A DNA stretch of 59,885 nucleotides from Janibacter anophelis NBRC 107843 (GTDB lineage: Bacteria > Actinomycetota > Actinomycetes > Actinomycetales > Dermatophilaceae). Shown in pieces: positions 8,342 through 18,190 of this stretch. Position numbers and translations under genes: made by a program. The DNA lies in NCBI RefSeq assembly GCF_001570945.1, contig NZ_BCSQ01000014.1:1-59885 (forward strand), read 5' to 3'. The notes below the pieces were generated by a model. The model had not been told where the DNA came from. It made no database searches and was given only the letters and a program-made list of their open reading frames with translations. Every line of letters begins with the position of its first letter. Within the stretch, counting starts at the first letter, position 1.

Positions 8342-8770
8342 CTACTGGGTGATGTAGGCCTCGAGCTGGTCGCGCTCGGCCGCCAGGTCGCGGATGCGGT
8401 GCTTGACGACGTCGCCGATGCTCACGATGGCGACGAGCTGCCCCTCCCGCACGACGGGCACGTGCCGGATCCGACGCTCGGTCATCTCGCTCTCGAGGTC
8501 GCTGATGTCATCGTGCTCACCGCACGTGTGCACCTCGCTCGTCATGATCGCGCTCACCGGCCCGTCGAGGACCGCGATGCCGTCGCTGTGGATGCGCCGC
8601 ACGACGTCCCGCTCGGAGACGATGCCGTCGACGCTCCCTTCGCCGGCGGAGACCACGACGGCACCGATGCGGTGCTCTGCGAGGAGGGCGAGGAGCTCGC
8701 CGACGGTGGCCTCCGGCGTCACGGTGACGACGTCGGTGCCCTTGGTGCGCAACACGTCCGAGATCTTCAT
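8342..8770 (-). CDS. CBS-domain protein
   Basis: A 142-aa protein made almost entirely of a tandem CBS pair. The first repeat is about 8-65 (TVTPEATVGELLALLAEHRIGAVVV, GIVSERDVVR) and the second about 73-130 (HTCGEHDDISDLESEMTERRIRHVPVV, GIV-like AIVSIGDVVK). Such Bateman modules bind adenine nucleotides and usually regulate partner proteins; no enzyme domain is attached and the partner is unknown. TACCGT stands 6 nt before ATG 8770, supporting this start over the open upstream frame. The gap to the kinase gene (8256-8341) holds its promoter. Confidence 0.9.
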   Translation of the reverse strand: MKISDVLRTKGTDVVTVTPEATVGELLALLAEHRIGAVVVSAGEGSVDGIVSERDVVRRIHSDGIAVLDGPVSAIMTSEVHTCGEHDDISDLESEMTERRIRHVPVVREGQLVAIVSIGDVVKHRIRDLAAERDQLEAYITQ

Positions 8771-8776
8771 GTACCG

Positions 8777-8782
8777 ACGGTA
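8777..8782 (-). promoter_or_regulatory. -10 box of the CBS gene
   Basis: TACCGT on the minus strand, 6 nt before the ATG at 8770. Confidence 0.55.
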
Positions 8783-8855
8783 GTGCTCCGGGCGCGTCGG
8801 CGGAAGGCTTCGGGGGTACATAGGGTGGGACACACCGACTCCCGGAGGGACACCC

Positions 8856-10292
8856 GTGCCACGCCAGCGCAAGTTCGACCTCGTCATCGCCGCCAACCGC
8901 CTACCGGTCGACCGCGTGGTCACGCCTGACGGCGGCAGCGAGTGGCACCGCTCCCCCGGCGGTCTCGTCACGGCGATGGACTCGGTGATGCGCGGCCGCG
9001 ACGGCGCCTGGGTCGGGTGGGCCGGCGAGACCGGCGAGGCTCCCGCCCCCTTCGAGGAGGCGGGCATGTGGCTGCACCCCGTCCCGCTGTCGGAGGAGGA
9101 GCGCACCACCTACTACGAGGGTTTCAGCAACGACACGCTGTGGCCGATCTACCACGACGTCATCGTGCCGGCCCACTTCCACCGCGAGTGGTGGCAGGAC
9201 TACCAGCGGGTCAACGAGCGCTTCGCCGAGGCCGTGTGCGCGGTCGCGGCGAAGGGGGCAAAGGTCTGGATCCACGACTACCAGCTGCAGCTCGTCCCCG
9301 CCCTCGTGCGGCAGCTGCGCCCGGACCTGCGCATCGGATGGTTCAACCACATCCCCTTCCCACCGGTCGAGCTCTTCGCCCAGCTGCCGTGGCGCTCGCG
9401 GATCCTCGACGGCCTCCTCGGCGCCGACTACCTCGGCTTCCAGCGCGCGGCCGACGCGCAGAACTTCGTGCGGGCCGCCCGGCAGCTCGACGGCCGGGCC
9501 ACCCGCGGTGAGTGCGTGACGACCACCGACCCCAACGGCCAGGAGCGCGTCGTGCGCGCCTCCGCCGTGCCGATCAGCATCGACTTCCGCGGACTCGAGG
9601 AGCTGGCCAAGAGCGAGTCGGTCCAGCGGCGGGTCGAGCAGATCCGCGCCTCGCTCGGGGACCCCGACATCGTCCTGCTCGGCGTCGACCGCCTCGACTA
9701 CACCAAGGGCATCCGCCACCGGCTCAAGGCCTACGAGGAGCTGCTTGCCGAGGGCGCCTTCCGCCCGCCGGAGGTGACCTTCGTCCAGGTCGCGACCCCG
9801 AGCCGCGAGCGCGTCGCGGCGTACAAGCACCTGCGCACCGAGGTCGAGACGACCGTGGGCCGGATCAACGGCACCTACTCCGCGCTCGGCTCGCCGGCCG
9901 TGCACTACCTGCACCAGAGCTACCCGCGCGAGGAGATGACCGCGCTCTTCCAGGTCGCCGACGTCATGCTCGTCACCCCGCTGCGCGACGGGATGAACCT
10001 CGTCGCCAAGGAGTACGTCACCTGCCGCCACGACCTCGGCGGCGCTCTCGTGCTCAGCGAGTTCACCGGCGCCTGGCACGAGCTGCAGCAGTCCTTCGTC
10101 TGCAACCCGCACGACATCGAGGGCCTCAAGCAGACGATGCTGCGGGCCATCGGCACCGACCCCAAGGACAAGCGTCGTCTCATGCGCGCCTCGCGCCGTC
10201 GCGTCTCCGACCACGACGTGCAGCGGTGGGCCGACCGATTCCTCACCAACCTCGAGATGGCACCCGAGCGTCCCCCGACGAAGGGGGCATGA
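8856..10292 (+). CDS. otsA: Trehalose-6-phosphate synthase
   Basis: A 478-aa GT20 glycosyltransferase joining UDP-glucose and glucose-6-phosphate to trehalose-6-phosphate in the cytosol. Signature segments: NRLPVDR near the start, SPGGLVTAM, WIHDYQLQLVP, GWFNHIPFPP, GVDRLDYTKGI and the sugar-nucleotide motif PLRDGMNLVAKEY. Length is normal for bacterial OtsA. GTG 8856 is preceded by GGAGGGAC. The stop overlaps the otsB start (ATGA). Trehalose made here would protect against osmotic and desiccation stress. Confidence 0.95.
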   Translation: MPRQRKFDLVIAANRLPVDRVVTPDGGSEWHRSPGGLVTAMDSVMRGRDGAWVGWAGETGEAPAPFEEAGMWLHPVPLSEEERTTYYEGFSNDTLWPIYHDVIVPAHFHREWWQDYQRVNERFAEAVCAVAAKGAKVWIHDYQLQLVPALVRQLRPDLRIGWFNHIPFPPVELFAQLPWRSRILDGLLGADYLGFQRAADAQNFVRAARQLDGRATRGECVTTTDPNGQERVVRASAVPISIDFRGLEELAKSESVQRRVEQIRASLGDPDIVLLGVDRLDYTKGIRHRLKAYEELLAEGAFRPPEVTFVQVATPSRERVAAYKHLRTEVETTVGRINGTYSALGSPAVHYLHQSYPREEMTALFQVADVMLVTPLRDGMNLVAKEYVTCRHDLGGALVLSEFTGAWHELQQSFVCNPHDIEGLKQTMLRAIGTDPKDKRRLMRASRRRVSDHDVQRWADRFLTNLEMAPERPPTKGA

Positions 10293-11047
10293 GCGTGCCC
10301 CTCCCGCAGCCGGTCACCGCCGCGCTGGAGTCGGTCGCCGCCGCGCCGCGGCTGCTCGTGGCGACCGACTTCGACGGGGTGCTCGCTCCCTTCGTCCTCG
10401 ACCCGCTCGACGCGAGGCCGCAGGCGGGCACGATCGCCTCCCTCACCGAGCTGGCCGCTGCCGAGGACACGTGGACCGCCGTCGTGTCCGGGCGCGACCT
10501 GGCCACCCTCGAGCAGCTCACCGGGCTCGCCGGCTCCGCCGTCACGCGCATCGGCAGCCACGGCGCCGAGTCCAGCAGCGGCACCGTCCTGCCCGAGGGC
10601 ACCGCCGCTGCCGTCGCTGCGCTGCGGGAGCGCGTCGAGCACGCCGTCGCCGACCGCGAGCCGCGGATCCGCCTGGAGCACAAGCCGACCGCCGTCGTGC
10701 TGCACACCCGGGGCCTGCCGCCCGAGGTGCTCCCGACCGCCGAGGCGATCGCGCACGAGGCGGCCGACGGCGACGGCGTCACCCTGCTCACCGGCAAGGG
10801 CGTGCACGAGCTGAGCGTGCTGCGGGCCGACAAGGGCACCGCGCTGCGCGCGCTCGCGGGCACCCTCGAGGTCGACGCGACCCTCTACCTCGGCGACGAC
10901 GTCACCGACGAGCACGTCTTCACCGTGCTCGGCCCGCGCGACCTGGGGATCAAGGTCGGGCCCGGCGAGACCGCCGCCCGGCTGCGCGTCGACGACTGCA
11001 CGCTCGTCCCCGAGGTGCTGGCGGCCTTGTCCTCCCTTCGCTCCTGA
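10289..11047 (+). CDS. otsB: Trehalose-6-phosphate phosphatase
   Basis: A 252-aa HAD-family phosphatase releasing trehalose from trehalose-6-phosphate. HAD motif I is DFDGVL (Asp27 nucleophile, Asp29), the Lys motif is in the central GKGVHEL region, and motif IV is GDDVTDEH. The open frame extends upstream inside otsA, but ATG 10289 overlaps the otsA stop and is preceded by AAGGGGG, so it is the natural start. It works with OtsA as a two-step pathway. Confidence 0.95.
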   Translation: MSVPLPQPVTAALESVAAAPRLLVATDFDGVLAPFVLDPLDARPQAGTIASLTELAAAEDTWTAVVSGRDLATLEQLTGLAGSAVTRIGSHGAESSSGTVLPEGTAAAVAALRERVEHAVADREPRIRLEHKPTAVVLHTRGLPPEVLPTAEAIAHEAADGDGVTLLTGKGVHELSVLRADKGTALRALAGTLEVDATLYLGDDVTDEHVFTVLGPRDLGIKVGPGETAARLRVDDCTLVPEVLAALSSLRS

Positions 11048-11098
11048 GACTGCGCCACACTGGAGGGATCGATCGTCCCGGCCACGGAGGGAGGCGTC

Positions 11099-12343
11099 AT
11101 GCCGCTGGACATCTCCGCTGCCCAGCCCGACCCGGCCCTGCTCGACCTGCCGTGGTCGGTCCCGCTGGAGGAGTGGCCGGCCGACCTGCTCGCGGCCCTG
11201 CCCCGCGGCATCTCCCGGCACGTCGTGCGCTTCGCCCGGCTCTCCGGCCGGATCGTCGCGGTCAAGGAGATCAAGGCCGAGCTCGCCCGCAACGAGTACC
11301 GACTGCTGCGCCAGCTCGGCCGCCTCGACCTGCCGTGCGTGGTCCCGCTCGCCGTCGTCACGGGGCGCACCGACGCGACCGGCGCCCCGCTCGACGCGTG
11401 CCTCGTGACCCGGCACCTGCAGTTCTCCCTCCCCTACCGCGCGGTCTTCAGCCAGCACCTGCGCGAGGACACCACGGCCCGGCTCGTCGACGCCCTCGCG
11501 GTGCTCCTCGCCCGGCTGCACCTCGCCGGCTTCTTCTGGGGGGACGTCTCGCTGTCCAACACGCTCTTCCGCCGCGATGCCGGCGCCTTCTCCGCCTACC
11601 TCGTCGACGCCGAGACCGGCGAGCTGCACGACCGGCTGAGCGACGGGCAGCGCGAGCACGACCTCGACCTGGCGCGCACCAACATCGCCGGCGAGCTCAT
11701 GGACCTCGCCGCGGCCGGTCTCCTGCCCGAGGGGCTGGACCCGATCGAGGTCTCCGACGAGCTCATCGAGCGCTACCGCGAGCTGTGGGAGGAGCTGACC
11801 GGCGACGAGTGGTTCGACTCGGGCGAGCGCTGGCGGGTCGACGAACGCATCCGGCGGCTCAACGCGCTGGGCTTCGACGTCGACGAGCTGGCCATCTCGA
11901 CCGACCTCGACGGCACCCACCTGCGCATCGAGCCCAAGGTCGTCGATGCCGGTCACCACAGCCGTCGGCTGCTGGGTCTCACCGGCCTCGACGTGGAGGA
12001 GAACCAGGCCCGCCGCCTGCTCAACGACCTCGACTCCTACCGCGCCGCCACCGACCGGCAGGGTGACGACGAGGCCCTGGTCGCCCACGACTGGCTGACC
12101 CGCATCTACGAGCCCGCCACCATCTCGATCCCCGCCGAGCTGCGCGCCAAGCTCGAGCCGGCGGAGATCTTCCACGAGATCCTCGAGCACCGTTGGTACA
12201 TGGCCGAGCGCGTCGGGCACGATGTCCCCATCGAGGACGCGATCGCGGAGTACCTGCGAGAGGTCCTGCCGAGCAAACCCGACGAGCAGTCGGTCCTGGG
12301 GACGGACACCCAGATGCTGCCCGTCGTCGACAAGGAGAGCTGA
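11099..12343 (+). CDS. DUF4032 protein with lipopolysaccharide-kinase-like fold
   Basis: A 414-aa soluble protein. The N-terminal half resembles small-molecule or LPS kinases: IVAVKEIKAELARNEYRLL (putative ATP lysine and helix-C Glu), FFWGDVSLSNTLF (catalytic loop like HGDxxxxN, with Trp replacing His) and YLVDAET (metal-binding Asp). The C-terminal half (about 230-400) matches what is known as DUF4032. Function is not established; the location directly after otsAB suggests a role in sugar or envelope metabolism (inference). The gap to otsB is 51 bp. The stop overlaps the following RDD gene (TGATG). Confidence 0.75.
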   Translation: MPLDISAAQPDPALLDLPWSVPLEEWPADLLAALPRGISRHVVRFARLSGRIVAVKEIKAELARNEYRLLRQLGRLDLPCVVPLAVVTGRTDATGAPLDACLVTRHLQFSLPYRAVFSQHLREDTTARLVDALAVLLARLHLAGFFWGDVSLSNTLFRRDAGAFSAYLVDAETGELHDRLSDGQREHDLDLARTNIAGELMDLAAAGLLPEGLDPIEVSDELIERYRELWEELTGDEWFDSGERWRVDERIRRLNALGFDVDELAISTDLDGTHLRIEPKVVDAGHHSRRLLGLTGLDVEENQARRLLNDLDSYRAATDRQGDDEALVAHDWLTRIYEPATISIPAELRAKLEPAEIFHEILEHRWYMAERVGHDVPIEDAIAEYLREVLPSKPDEQSVLGTDTQMLPVVDKES

Positions 12344-12912
12344 TGACCGCACCCGCACCGCTGCCGCCGACGAACGGCGATCCGAACAGGCCGGGGTCGC
12401 GGGCCTGGGTGGAGCAGCGCTACGGCCGGACCGCCGCCTTCCCCGACCGGATCGTGCCCGGCATCATCGATGGCGTCCTGTCCGCCATGGCCGCCCTGGT
12501 GCCCCTGGTGCTCGGCATCATCTGCATCGTCGCCGGCATGCCCGACACCTACGACTGCGGCATCTACTCCTACGACACCTGCGAGGTCCCCGGGTCCGGG
12601 TCGGGCGGGCTCGTGGCGCTCGGTGTCCTGCTGATCCTCCTCAGCGCCGTCGCCAGCCTCGCCACCACCGCGTACAACCGCGTCTACCGCGTCACCCGGT
12701 CCGGCCAGAGCCTCGGCAAGAAGCTCACCGGCCTCAAGGTCATCGACGCCGAGACCGGCGGCCACCCGAAGCTCGGCGCCGCGGCGCTGCGTGAGCTGGT
12801 CCACCAGTTCGCCGGGATCATCAGCTGGATCTGGATGCTCGTCGACGACGACGACCGCACGCTCGCCGACATCGTCGGCAAGACCCACGTCATCCACGCC
12901 GAGGGCACCTGA
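12343..12912 (+). CDS. RDD family membrane protein
   Basis: A 189-aa protein. The RDD domain begins with R-I-V-P-G-I-I-D (about 35-42), followed by three likely membrane helices (about 38-62, 88-110 and 145-165) and the typical QSLGKKLTGLKVID segment between helices two and three. The extracytoplasmic loop contains two cysteines (YDCGIYSYDTCEV). RDD proteins include ion antiporters, but most are uncharacterised. It is translationally coupled to the DUF4032 gene, so the two products may act together. Confidence 0.8.
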   Translation: MTAPAPLPPTNGDPNRPGSRAWVEQRYGRTAAFPDRIVPGIIDGVLSAMAALVPLVLGIICIVAGMPDTYDCGIYSYDTCEVPGSGSGGLVALGVLLILLSAVASLATTAYNRVYRVTRSGQSLGKKLTGLKVIDAETGGHPKLGAAALRELVHQFAGIISWIWMLVDDDDRTLADIVGKTHVIHAEGT

Positions 12913-12927
12913 GCACTCCCGGGAGAC

Positions 12928-12972
12928 GACGAAGGGAGCCGCACCCGTCGACCGGGTGCGGCTCCCTTCGTC
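12928..12972. terminator. Bidirectional terminator
   Basis: A perfect 19-bp stem (12928-12946 with 12954-12972) and 7-nt loop between the convergent RDD gene and the membrane-protein gene on the minus strand. Confidence 0.85.
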
Positions 12973-12978
12973 TGTGGA

Positions 12979-13593
12979 TCAGGAGGGGCGCGCGGAGGAC
13001 TGCTGGCGGATCCAGCGGGTCGAGTCCGGCACCCACAGGCAGGCGACGGTCACGCCGCCGACGACGACCAACCCGAGGTCCAGCACGATCGAGGGCCCGA
13101 TCGGCGGGATGAAGGCGCCGCAGAGCGAGCAGATCGCGACCACGCCGAAGATGACGGTGCCGACGATGCGGGCCCACTCCTTGCCCTGGGTCGCCGCGTG
13201 CGTCAGGCCGACCCACACCAGACCGATGAGGACGGACACGAGCGTCGCGCCGATGATGATCGCGATGAAGACACCATCGGCGGAGTCGCCCCACTGCGAC
13301 TCGATGTCCTGCCAGTCCTGGTTGCCCATCATCCGCATCTCAAGACCGGTGAGGAGCGGGTAGACCAGACAGATCACGGCGCCGACCCAGCTGGCCCACC
13401 GGGCGCCGCGGATGGAGGTCGGCTCGCTGCCCAGCGGTGGCTGCGCCGGCGACTGGCCGTACGGGGGGCCGCCGTAGGGAGGGCCACCGTAGGCAGGCCC
13501 GCCGTACGCAGGTCCACCGGAGGGCTGCGACGGTTGGCCGTAGGGGTGGTGCGGGGGCTGCTGTCCGTGGGGTCCGGGCGGCGGCTGGGTCAT
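12979..13593 (-). CDS. Pro/Gly-rich tetraspan membrane protein, unknown function
   Basis: A 204-aa protein. Residues 1-60 are proline, glycine, tyrosine and glutamine-rich with repeats of GGPxYGGP, a disordered cytoplasmic head frequent in actinobacteria. Four hydrophobic helices follow (about 68-88, 108-130, 140-160, 168-188). No enzymatic motif is seen. ATG 13593 overlaps the rlmB stop (ATGA), so it is the last gene of a cysS-rlmB operon, although no functional link to RNA is evident. Confidence 0.75.
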   Translation of the reverse strand: MTQPPPGPHGQQPPHHPYGQPSQPSGGPAYGGPAYGGPPYGGPPYGQSPAQPPLGSEPTSIRGARWASWVGAVICLVYPLLTGLEMRMMGNQDWQDIESQWGDSADGVFIAIIIGATLVSVLIGLVWVGLTHAATQGKEWARIVGTVIFGVVAICSLCGAFIPPIGPSIVLDLGLVVVGGVTVACLWVPDSTRWIRQQSSARPS

Positions 13594-14537
13594 GCTCCTC
13601 CTCGTATGCGGGCGATCTCGTAGAGCGTCACCCCGGCGGCGAGACCGGCGTTGAGCGATTCGACGGCGCTGCTCATCGGGATCGAGACGATCTGGTCGCA
13701 GGTCTCACGCACGAGGCGCGAGAGTCCCTTGCCCTCGGAGCCCACGACGACGACGAGCGGCGAGGTCGCCAGCTCCAGGCCGGGCAGCTCGACGTCGCCG
13801 TCCATGTCGAGGCCGACGACGAAGAACCCGGCCTTGCGGTAGTCCTCCAGCGCGCGCACGAGGTTGCTCGCCTGGGCGACCGGGACGCGGGCGGCGGCGC
13901 CGGCGGAGGTCTTCCACGCCGACGCGGTCATCCCCGCGCTGCGACGGGCGGGCACGACGACGCCGTGGCCACCGAAGGCCGCGACCGACCGGACGATCGC
14001 CCCGAGGTTGCGGGGGTCGGTGATGCTGTCGAGCGCCACGACGAGCGGCGTCCCCGGGATCTCGCTATCGACGAGGTCCTGCGGGTGGGCGTACTCGTAC
14101 GGTGGCACCTGCGCGGCGAGGCCCTGGTGGACCGCGCCGTCGGTGAGCCGGTCGAGCTCGGTGCGCGGCGTCTCCATGATCGGGATACCGGCCTCGGCCG
14201 CGAGCGTCAGCGCCTCCTTGACCCGGTCGTCGCTGTCGATCCGGTTGGCGATGTACATCGTCGAGATCGGCACCTCGGTGCGCAGCGCCTCCACGACCGA
14301 GTTGCGCCCGGCGATCATCTCCGTGGAGCCCGACTTCTTACGGGTGCTCCCGGCGCGGCCCGCGGGCTTGCGCTCGGACGGCTTCTTGTACGCCTTGTGG
14401 TTGGGGCGCTCGGAGGCCTTGGGCGTGGGGCCCTTGCCCTCCAGGCCACGGCGGCGCTGGCCACCGGAGCCGACCTGCGCCCCCTTCTTGGAGCCGGTGC
14501 GCCGCACGGCGCCCCGTCGCGAGCTGTTGCCGGGCAT
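13590..14537 (-). CDS. rlmB: 23S rRNA 2'-O-methyltransferase RlmB (SpoU family)
   Basis: A 315-aa protein. A basic, Gly/Ser/Lys-rich N-terminal extension (1-70) precedes the L30e-like substrate-binding domain (about 75-150, [11 protein letters not shown]) and the SPOUT knot domain (about 160-310) with motif 1 [16 protein letters not shown], motif 2 [13 protein letters not shown] and motif 3 [13 protein letters not shown]. It methylates a guanosine ribose in 23S rRNA (G2251 in E. coli). ATG 14537 shares a base with the cysS stop (TGATG) and is preferred to the longer frame from 14564. Confidence 0.92.
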   Translation of the reverse strand: MPGNSSRRGAVRRTGSKKGAQVGSGGQRRRGLEGKGPTPKASERPNHKAYKKPSERKPAGRAGSTRKKSGSTEMIAGRNSVVEALRTEVPISTMYIANRIDSDDRVKEALTLAAEAGIPIMETPRTELDRLTDGAVHQGLAAQVPPYEYAHPQDLVDSEIPGTPLVVALDSITDPRNLGAIVRSVAAFGGHGVVVPARRSAGMTASAWKTSAGAAARVPVAQASNLVRALEDYRKAGFFVVGLDMDGDVELPGLELATSPLVVVVGSEGKGLSRLVRETCDQIVSIPMSSAVESLNAGLAAGVTLYEIARIRGGA

Positions 14538-15970
14538 CAGTGGTCCTTCCTGGCGAGGCTCCACCGCGCGCCGCGCGGGGTGTCCTCGATGGTGATCCCC
14601 GCGGCGACGAGCGCGTCACGGATCTGGTCAGCGGTCTCGAAGTCGCGCGCGGCGCGCGCCTTGGCGCGGGCCTCGACCTGCAGCTGCACGAGGGCGTCGA
14701 GGGCGTCGGTGAGCTCACCCTCCCGGCTCCCACCGGCGCCGCCCCACGTCGCGGACAACGGGTTGATGCCGAGGACGTCGGTCATCGCGACGACCGTGGT
14801 GGCGATCTCCGCGGCCTCGTCCCGACCCCCTTCGTCCAGTGCGGTGTTGCCCCGACGGACGCTCTCGTGGATGACGGCGAGCGCCCCGGCGACACCGAGG
14901 TCGTCGTCCATGGAGGCGACGAACTCGGCGGGCAGCTCGACCTGCGGGTCGGCCTCGACGACCGCCTGGCCGGGCAGCGCCCGCCGCAGGAAGCCCTCGA
15001 TCCGCTCGACGGCCGCACCGGCCTCCTCGAGCGAGCCGGGGTGGTACTCGATCATCGAGCGGTAGTGGGCGGCGGTGAGGAAGTAGCGCACGGTGAGCGG
15101 GTCGTGCTCCTGTACGAGGTGCTGGACCTCGAGGGCGTTGCCGAGGGACTTGCCCATCTTTTCGCCTTTGACCGTCACCCAGCCGTTGTGCAGCCAGTAG
15201 CCGGCGAAGCCGAGCCCGGCGGCGCGGGACTGGGCCTGCTCGTTCTCGTGGTGGGGGAAGCGCAGGTCGATGCCGCCGCCGTGGATGTCGAAGGTGTCGC
15301 CGAGGTACTTGCGCGCCATCGCCGAGCACTCGAGGTGCCACCCCGGCCGCCCCGCGCCGTAGGGCGTGGGCCAGGTGGCGGTCGCCGGCTCGTCGTCCTT
15401 GCGTCCCTTCCACAGCGCGAAGTCGCGCGGGTCGCGCTTGCCGCGCGGGTCCGCGTCGTCGGCCGCGACCATGTCGTCGAGGCCCTGGTTGGACAGCTCG
15501 CCGTAGTCGGCCCAGCTCTTGACGTCGAAGTAGACGTCGCCGCTGCCGTCGGCCGCCGGGTAGGCGTGGCCGCGCTCGACGAGCTCGTCGACGAGGGTGA
15601 CCATCTCGGTGATGTGGCCGGTCGCCCGGGGCTCGTAGGTCGGCGGCAGCACGCCGAGCAGCTCGAGCGCCTCGGTCGTGTAGCGCTCGTTGCGGTAGCT
15701 GAGCGCCCACCAGTCCTCGCCGCTCTCGGCGGCCTTGCGCAGGATCTTGTCGTCGATGTCGGTGACATTGCGCACGAGCGTCACGTCGTAGCCGTGGCCG
15801 CGCTCCAGCCAGCGCCGCAGCACGTCGAAGGCGACGGCGAACCGCAGGTGCCCGATGTGCGGCGCACCCTGCGTCGTGAGCCCACAGATGTACATCCCCA
15901 CCCGGCCGGGGGTCACGGGGACGAAGTCGCGCTGCTCGCGCGTGGCGGTGTCGAAGAGCTGCAGGGTCAC
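14537..15970 (-). CDS. cysS: Cysteine-tRNA ligase
   Basis: A 477-aa class I synthetase charging tRNA-Cys. Rossmann HIGH motif APHIGHL (38-41), zinc ligands around Cys29 and the GWHLECSAM and [15 protein letters not shown] segments, and KMSKS variant KMGKS in the second half. Length is normal for the bacterial enzyme. The start is GTG 15970, with TAGCCT 7 nt before it (leaderless). It heads an overlapping operon with rlmB. It is distinct from MshC, the cysteine ligase of mycothiol synthesis, which is not in this window. Confidence 0.95.
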   Translation of the reverse strand: MTLQLFDTATREQRDFVPVTPGRVGMYICGLTTQGAPHIGHLRFAVAFDVLRRWLERGHGYDVTLVRNVTDIDDKILRKAAESGEDWWALSYRNERYTTEALELLGVLPPTYEPRATGHITEMVTLVDELVERGHAYPAADGSGDVYFDVKSWADYGELSNQGLDDMVAADDADPRGKRDPRDFALWKGRKDDEPATATWPTPYGAGRPGWHLECSAMARKYLGDTFDIHGGGIDLRFPHHENEQAQSRAAGLGFAGYWLHNGWVTVKGEKMGKSLGNALEVQHLVQEHDPLTVRYFLTAAHYRSMIEYHPGSLEEAGAAVERIEGFLRRALPGQAVVEADPQVELPAEFVASMDDDLGVAGALAVIHESVRRGNTALDEGGRDEAAEIATTVVAMTDVLGINPLSATWGGAGGSREGELTDALDALVQLQVEARAKARAARDFETADQIRDALVAAGITIEDTPRGARWSLARKDH

Positions 15971-15977
15971 GGGCCCA

Positions 15978-16004
15978 AGGCTAACGTCCGCGTCCCGCTA
16001 GCCT
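15978..16004. promoter_or_regulatory. Back-to-back leaderless promoters (cysS and membrane protein)
   Basis: TAGCCT for cysS (minus, 15978-15983) and TAGCCT for the gene at 16012 (plus, 15999-16004), each exactly 7 nt from its start codon. The two -10 boxes are only 15 bp apart, so the polymerases must compete. Confidence 0.6.
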
Positions 16005-16011
16005 GCACGCC

Positions 16012-16473
16012 ATGACGAGCCAGATGCCGGCCTGGGCCGTGTGGACCCTGCTCGTGGTGCTGCTCGTGTGGAGCATCGCCGCCGGCATGTGGATCGAGCG
16101 GCGACTGCTCACGTGGTGGGTCGGGCAGACGGCGGGCGGCCTGCTGCGGACCGTCGTCATGACCGCGGTACTCCACCTCGCGATCGTGCTGGGGTGCCTG
16201 GTGGTCGCCGTCGCGGTGGTCTGGCTGCGTGACGCCCTCGGGGTGGGCACGTGGGTGCCGGGTCTGGCGGCCTTCGTCGGGGCCGCCGCGGTGACGCCGG
16301 CGATCGCCAACTTCCTCCCCAGCCACGCCGACCTCGGCCCGTACCGCGACGACCTGGTCCGGGCCGGCGCAGCCGGCCGCCAGGCCACCGCGATCAGGTG
16401 GACGTCCCTCCCCTTCGTCATGGTGGAGTTGGCCTGCCTGACCGGGGTGGGCTTTGCGGCGCTGGCGACCTGA
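16012..16473 (+). CDS. Small integral membrane protein, unknown function
   Basis: A 153-aa protein with four hydrophobic stretches (about 8-28, 45-70, 80-102 and 133-150) and short polar loops. It has no recognisable motif. Divergent from cysS with its own -10 (TAGCCT) and convergent with the MBL hydrolase gene, whose end is 2 bp away. I do not recognise the family. Confidence 0.7.
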   Translation: MTSQMPAWAVWTLLVVLLVWSIAAGMWIERRLLTWWVGQTAGGLLRTVVMTAVLHLAIVLGCLVVAVAVVWLRDALGVGTWVPGLAAFVGAAAVTPAIANFLPSHADLGPYRDDLVRAGAAGRQATAIRWTSLPFVMVELACLTGVGFAALAT

Positions 16474-16475
16474 GG

Positions 16476-17105
16476 TCAGTGCCCGCGGTCGAGCCACTCC
16501 TGCACGTGCGGGGCCTCCGCGCCGATGCTCGTGTCGTCCCCGTGCCCGGTGTGCACGACCGTCTCCGAAGGGAGGGTCAACAGCTTGTCGCGGATCGACT
16601 CCACGATCGTCGGGAAGTCCGAGTACGAGCGACCGGTCGCTCCCGGGCCGCCGTTGAAGAGGGTGTCCCCGGAGAAGACGACCCCGAGCTCCGGCGCGTG
16701 CAGGCAGCAGGCGCCGGGCGCGTGGCCGGGCGTGTGCAGCACGGTCAGCTCGGTCCCCGCGACGGTGATGACCTGGCCGTGGGCCAGGGCCCCGTCGGGG
16801 GCTCGGTCGGGGTAGGTCATCCCCCACAGCGGGGCCTCGTCGGGGTGCAGCCAGATCGGCGCCCCCTTCGCGTCGGCCACCTCGGCGGCCGCGTTGACGT
16901 GGTCGTTGTGGGCGTGGGTGCTGACGATCGCGAGCAGGCGGCGCTCACCGACCGCGTCGAGGATCGGGGCGGCCTCGTGGCCCGCGTCGATGACGATGCA
17001 CTCGGCGTCGTCACCGACGATCCACACGTTGTTGTCGACCTCCCACGAGCCGCCGTCGAGTTCGAAGGTGCCGGAGGTGATGACCTTGTCGATGCGCGCG
17101 GTCAC
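16476..17105 (-). CDS. MBL-fold hydrolase, probable formaldehyde-pathway partner of MscR
   Basis: A 209-aa metallo-beta-lactamase fold protein of the glyoxalase-II-like group. Metal motif HAHNDH (64-69), further ligands in [14 protein letters not shown] and the final TGHGDDTS. The GTG start at 17105 overlaps the mscR stop (GTGA). An MBL protein adjacent to mscR is a known arrangement in mycobacteria, and hydrolysis of S-formylmycothiol has been proposed for it; that role is inference here. It would complete conversion of formaldehyde to formate. Confidence 0.85.
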   Translation of the reverse strand: MTARIDKVITSGTFELDGGSWEVDNNVWIVGDDAECIVIDAGHEAAPILDAVGERRLLAIVSTHAHNDHVNAAAEVADAKGAPIWLHPDEAPLWGMTYPDRAPDGALAHGQVITVAGTELTVLHTPGHAPGACCLHAPELGVVFSGDTLFNGGPGATGRSYSDFPTIVESIRDKLLTLPSETVVHTGHGDDTSIGAEAPHVQEWLDRGH

Positions 17106-18190
17106 AGGACCACCACCGAGCGCAGCACGTCACCGGAGTGCATCTTGTCGAAGGCCGACTCGATGTCGCCCAGACCGATCCGCTCGGTGACGAAGGCGTC
17201 GAGGTCGAAGCGCCCCTGGCGGTAGAGGTCGACGAGCATCGGGAAGTCGCGGCTCGGCAGGCAGTCGCCGTACCAGCTCGACTTGAGGGCACCACCTCGG
17301 CCGAAGATCTCGATCATGGGGAGGGTGACCTCCTTGTCCGGGGTCGGGACCCCGACGAGGACGACTCGACCGGCCAGGTCGCGCGCGTAGAAGGCCTGCT
17401 CGTAGGTCTGCGGCAGGCCGACCGCGTCGACGACGACATCGGCACCGAAACCGCCCGTCAGCTCACGGACCCGCTCGACGGTGTCCTCGGTGCTCGCATC
17501 CACGGTGTGCGTGGCACCGAAGCCCTTGGCGATCTCCAGCTTCCGCGGATCCATGTCCACCGCGATGATCGTCGTCGCACCCGCAACCTTCGCGCCCGCG
17601 ATCGCCGCATCACCGACACCACCGCACCCGATGACCGCAATCGACTCACCACGAGTGACCTCACCGGTGTTGACCGCGGCACCGAAGCCGGCCATCACAC
17701 CGCAGCCCAGCAGGCCCACGGCCGCCGCGTCGGCGTCCCCGTCGACCTTGGTGCACTGCCCCGCAGCGACGAGGGTCTTCTCGGCGAAGGCGCCGATACC
17801 CAGCGCGGGGGTCAGCTCCTCGCCGGTCTCGGCGATGGTCATCTTCTGGGTCGCGTTGTGCGTGTCGAAGCAGTACTGCGGCTTGCCCTTCCGGCACGCG
17901 CGGCACTGACCGCACACCGCGCGCCAGTTGAGGATGACGAAGTCGCCGGGGGCGACGTCCGTGACGCCCTCGCCGACGGACTCGACGACGCCGGCCGCCT
18001 CGTGGCCCAGGAGGAAGGGGAACTCGTCGTTGATCCCCCCTTCGCGGTAGTGCAGGTCGGTGTGGCAGACCCCGCAGGACTGCACGGCGACCACGGCCTC
18101 CCCGGGCCCGGGGTCGGGCACGACGATGTCGACGACCTCCACATCGGCTCCCTTGGACCGGGCGATGACTCCCTTGACCGTCTGCGACAC
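17102..18190 (-). CDS. mscR: S-(hydroxymethyl)mycothiol dehydrogenase
   Basis: A 362-aa zinc alcohol dehydrogenase of class III type using mycothiol instead of glutathione. Catalytic zinc ligands are Cys39 with CGVCHTD and HE 63-64; structural zinc cysteines are C93, C96, C99 and C107. The NAD motif is [12 protein letters not shown]. It oxidises the formaldehyde-mycothiol adduct and may also reduce S-nitrosomycothiol. The start is GTG 18190, preceded by GGGAG at 9 nt; the open frame upstream (44 codons) is not convincing. It is coupled to the MBL gene. Confidence 0.9.
   Translation of the reverse strand: MSQTVKGVIARSKGADVEVVDIVVPDPGPGEAVVAVQSCGVCHTDLHYREGGINDEFPFLLGHEAAGVVESVGEGVTDVAPGDFVILNWRAVCGQCRACRKGKPQYCFDTHNATQKMTIAETGEELTPALGIGAFAEKTLVAAGQCTKVDGDADAAAVGLLGCGVMAGFGAAVNTGEVTRGESIAVIGCGGVGDAAIAGAKVAGATTIIAVDMDPRKLEIAKGFGATHTVDASTEDTVERVRELTGGFGADVVVDAVGLPQTYEQAFYARDLAGRVVLVGVPTPDKEVTLPMIEIFGRGGALKSSWYGDCLPSRDFPMLVDLYRQGRFDLDAFVTERIGLGDIESAFDKMHSGDVLRSVVVL

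Noticed and set aside
9920-12358. An 812-codon open frame antisense to otsA, otsB and the DUF4032 gene
   Set aside because: A GC-rich shadow frame: composition is low-complexity Val/Gly/Asp/Arg, no motif is seen, and the plus-strand genes there are unmistakable. The same applies to the 758-codon frame antisense to ppk1 (41013-43289) and many others.
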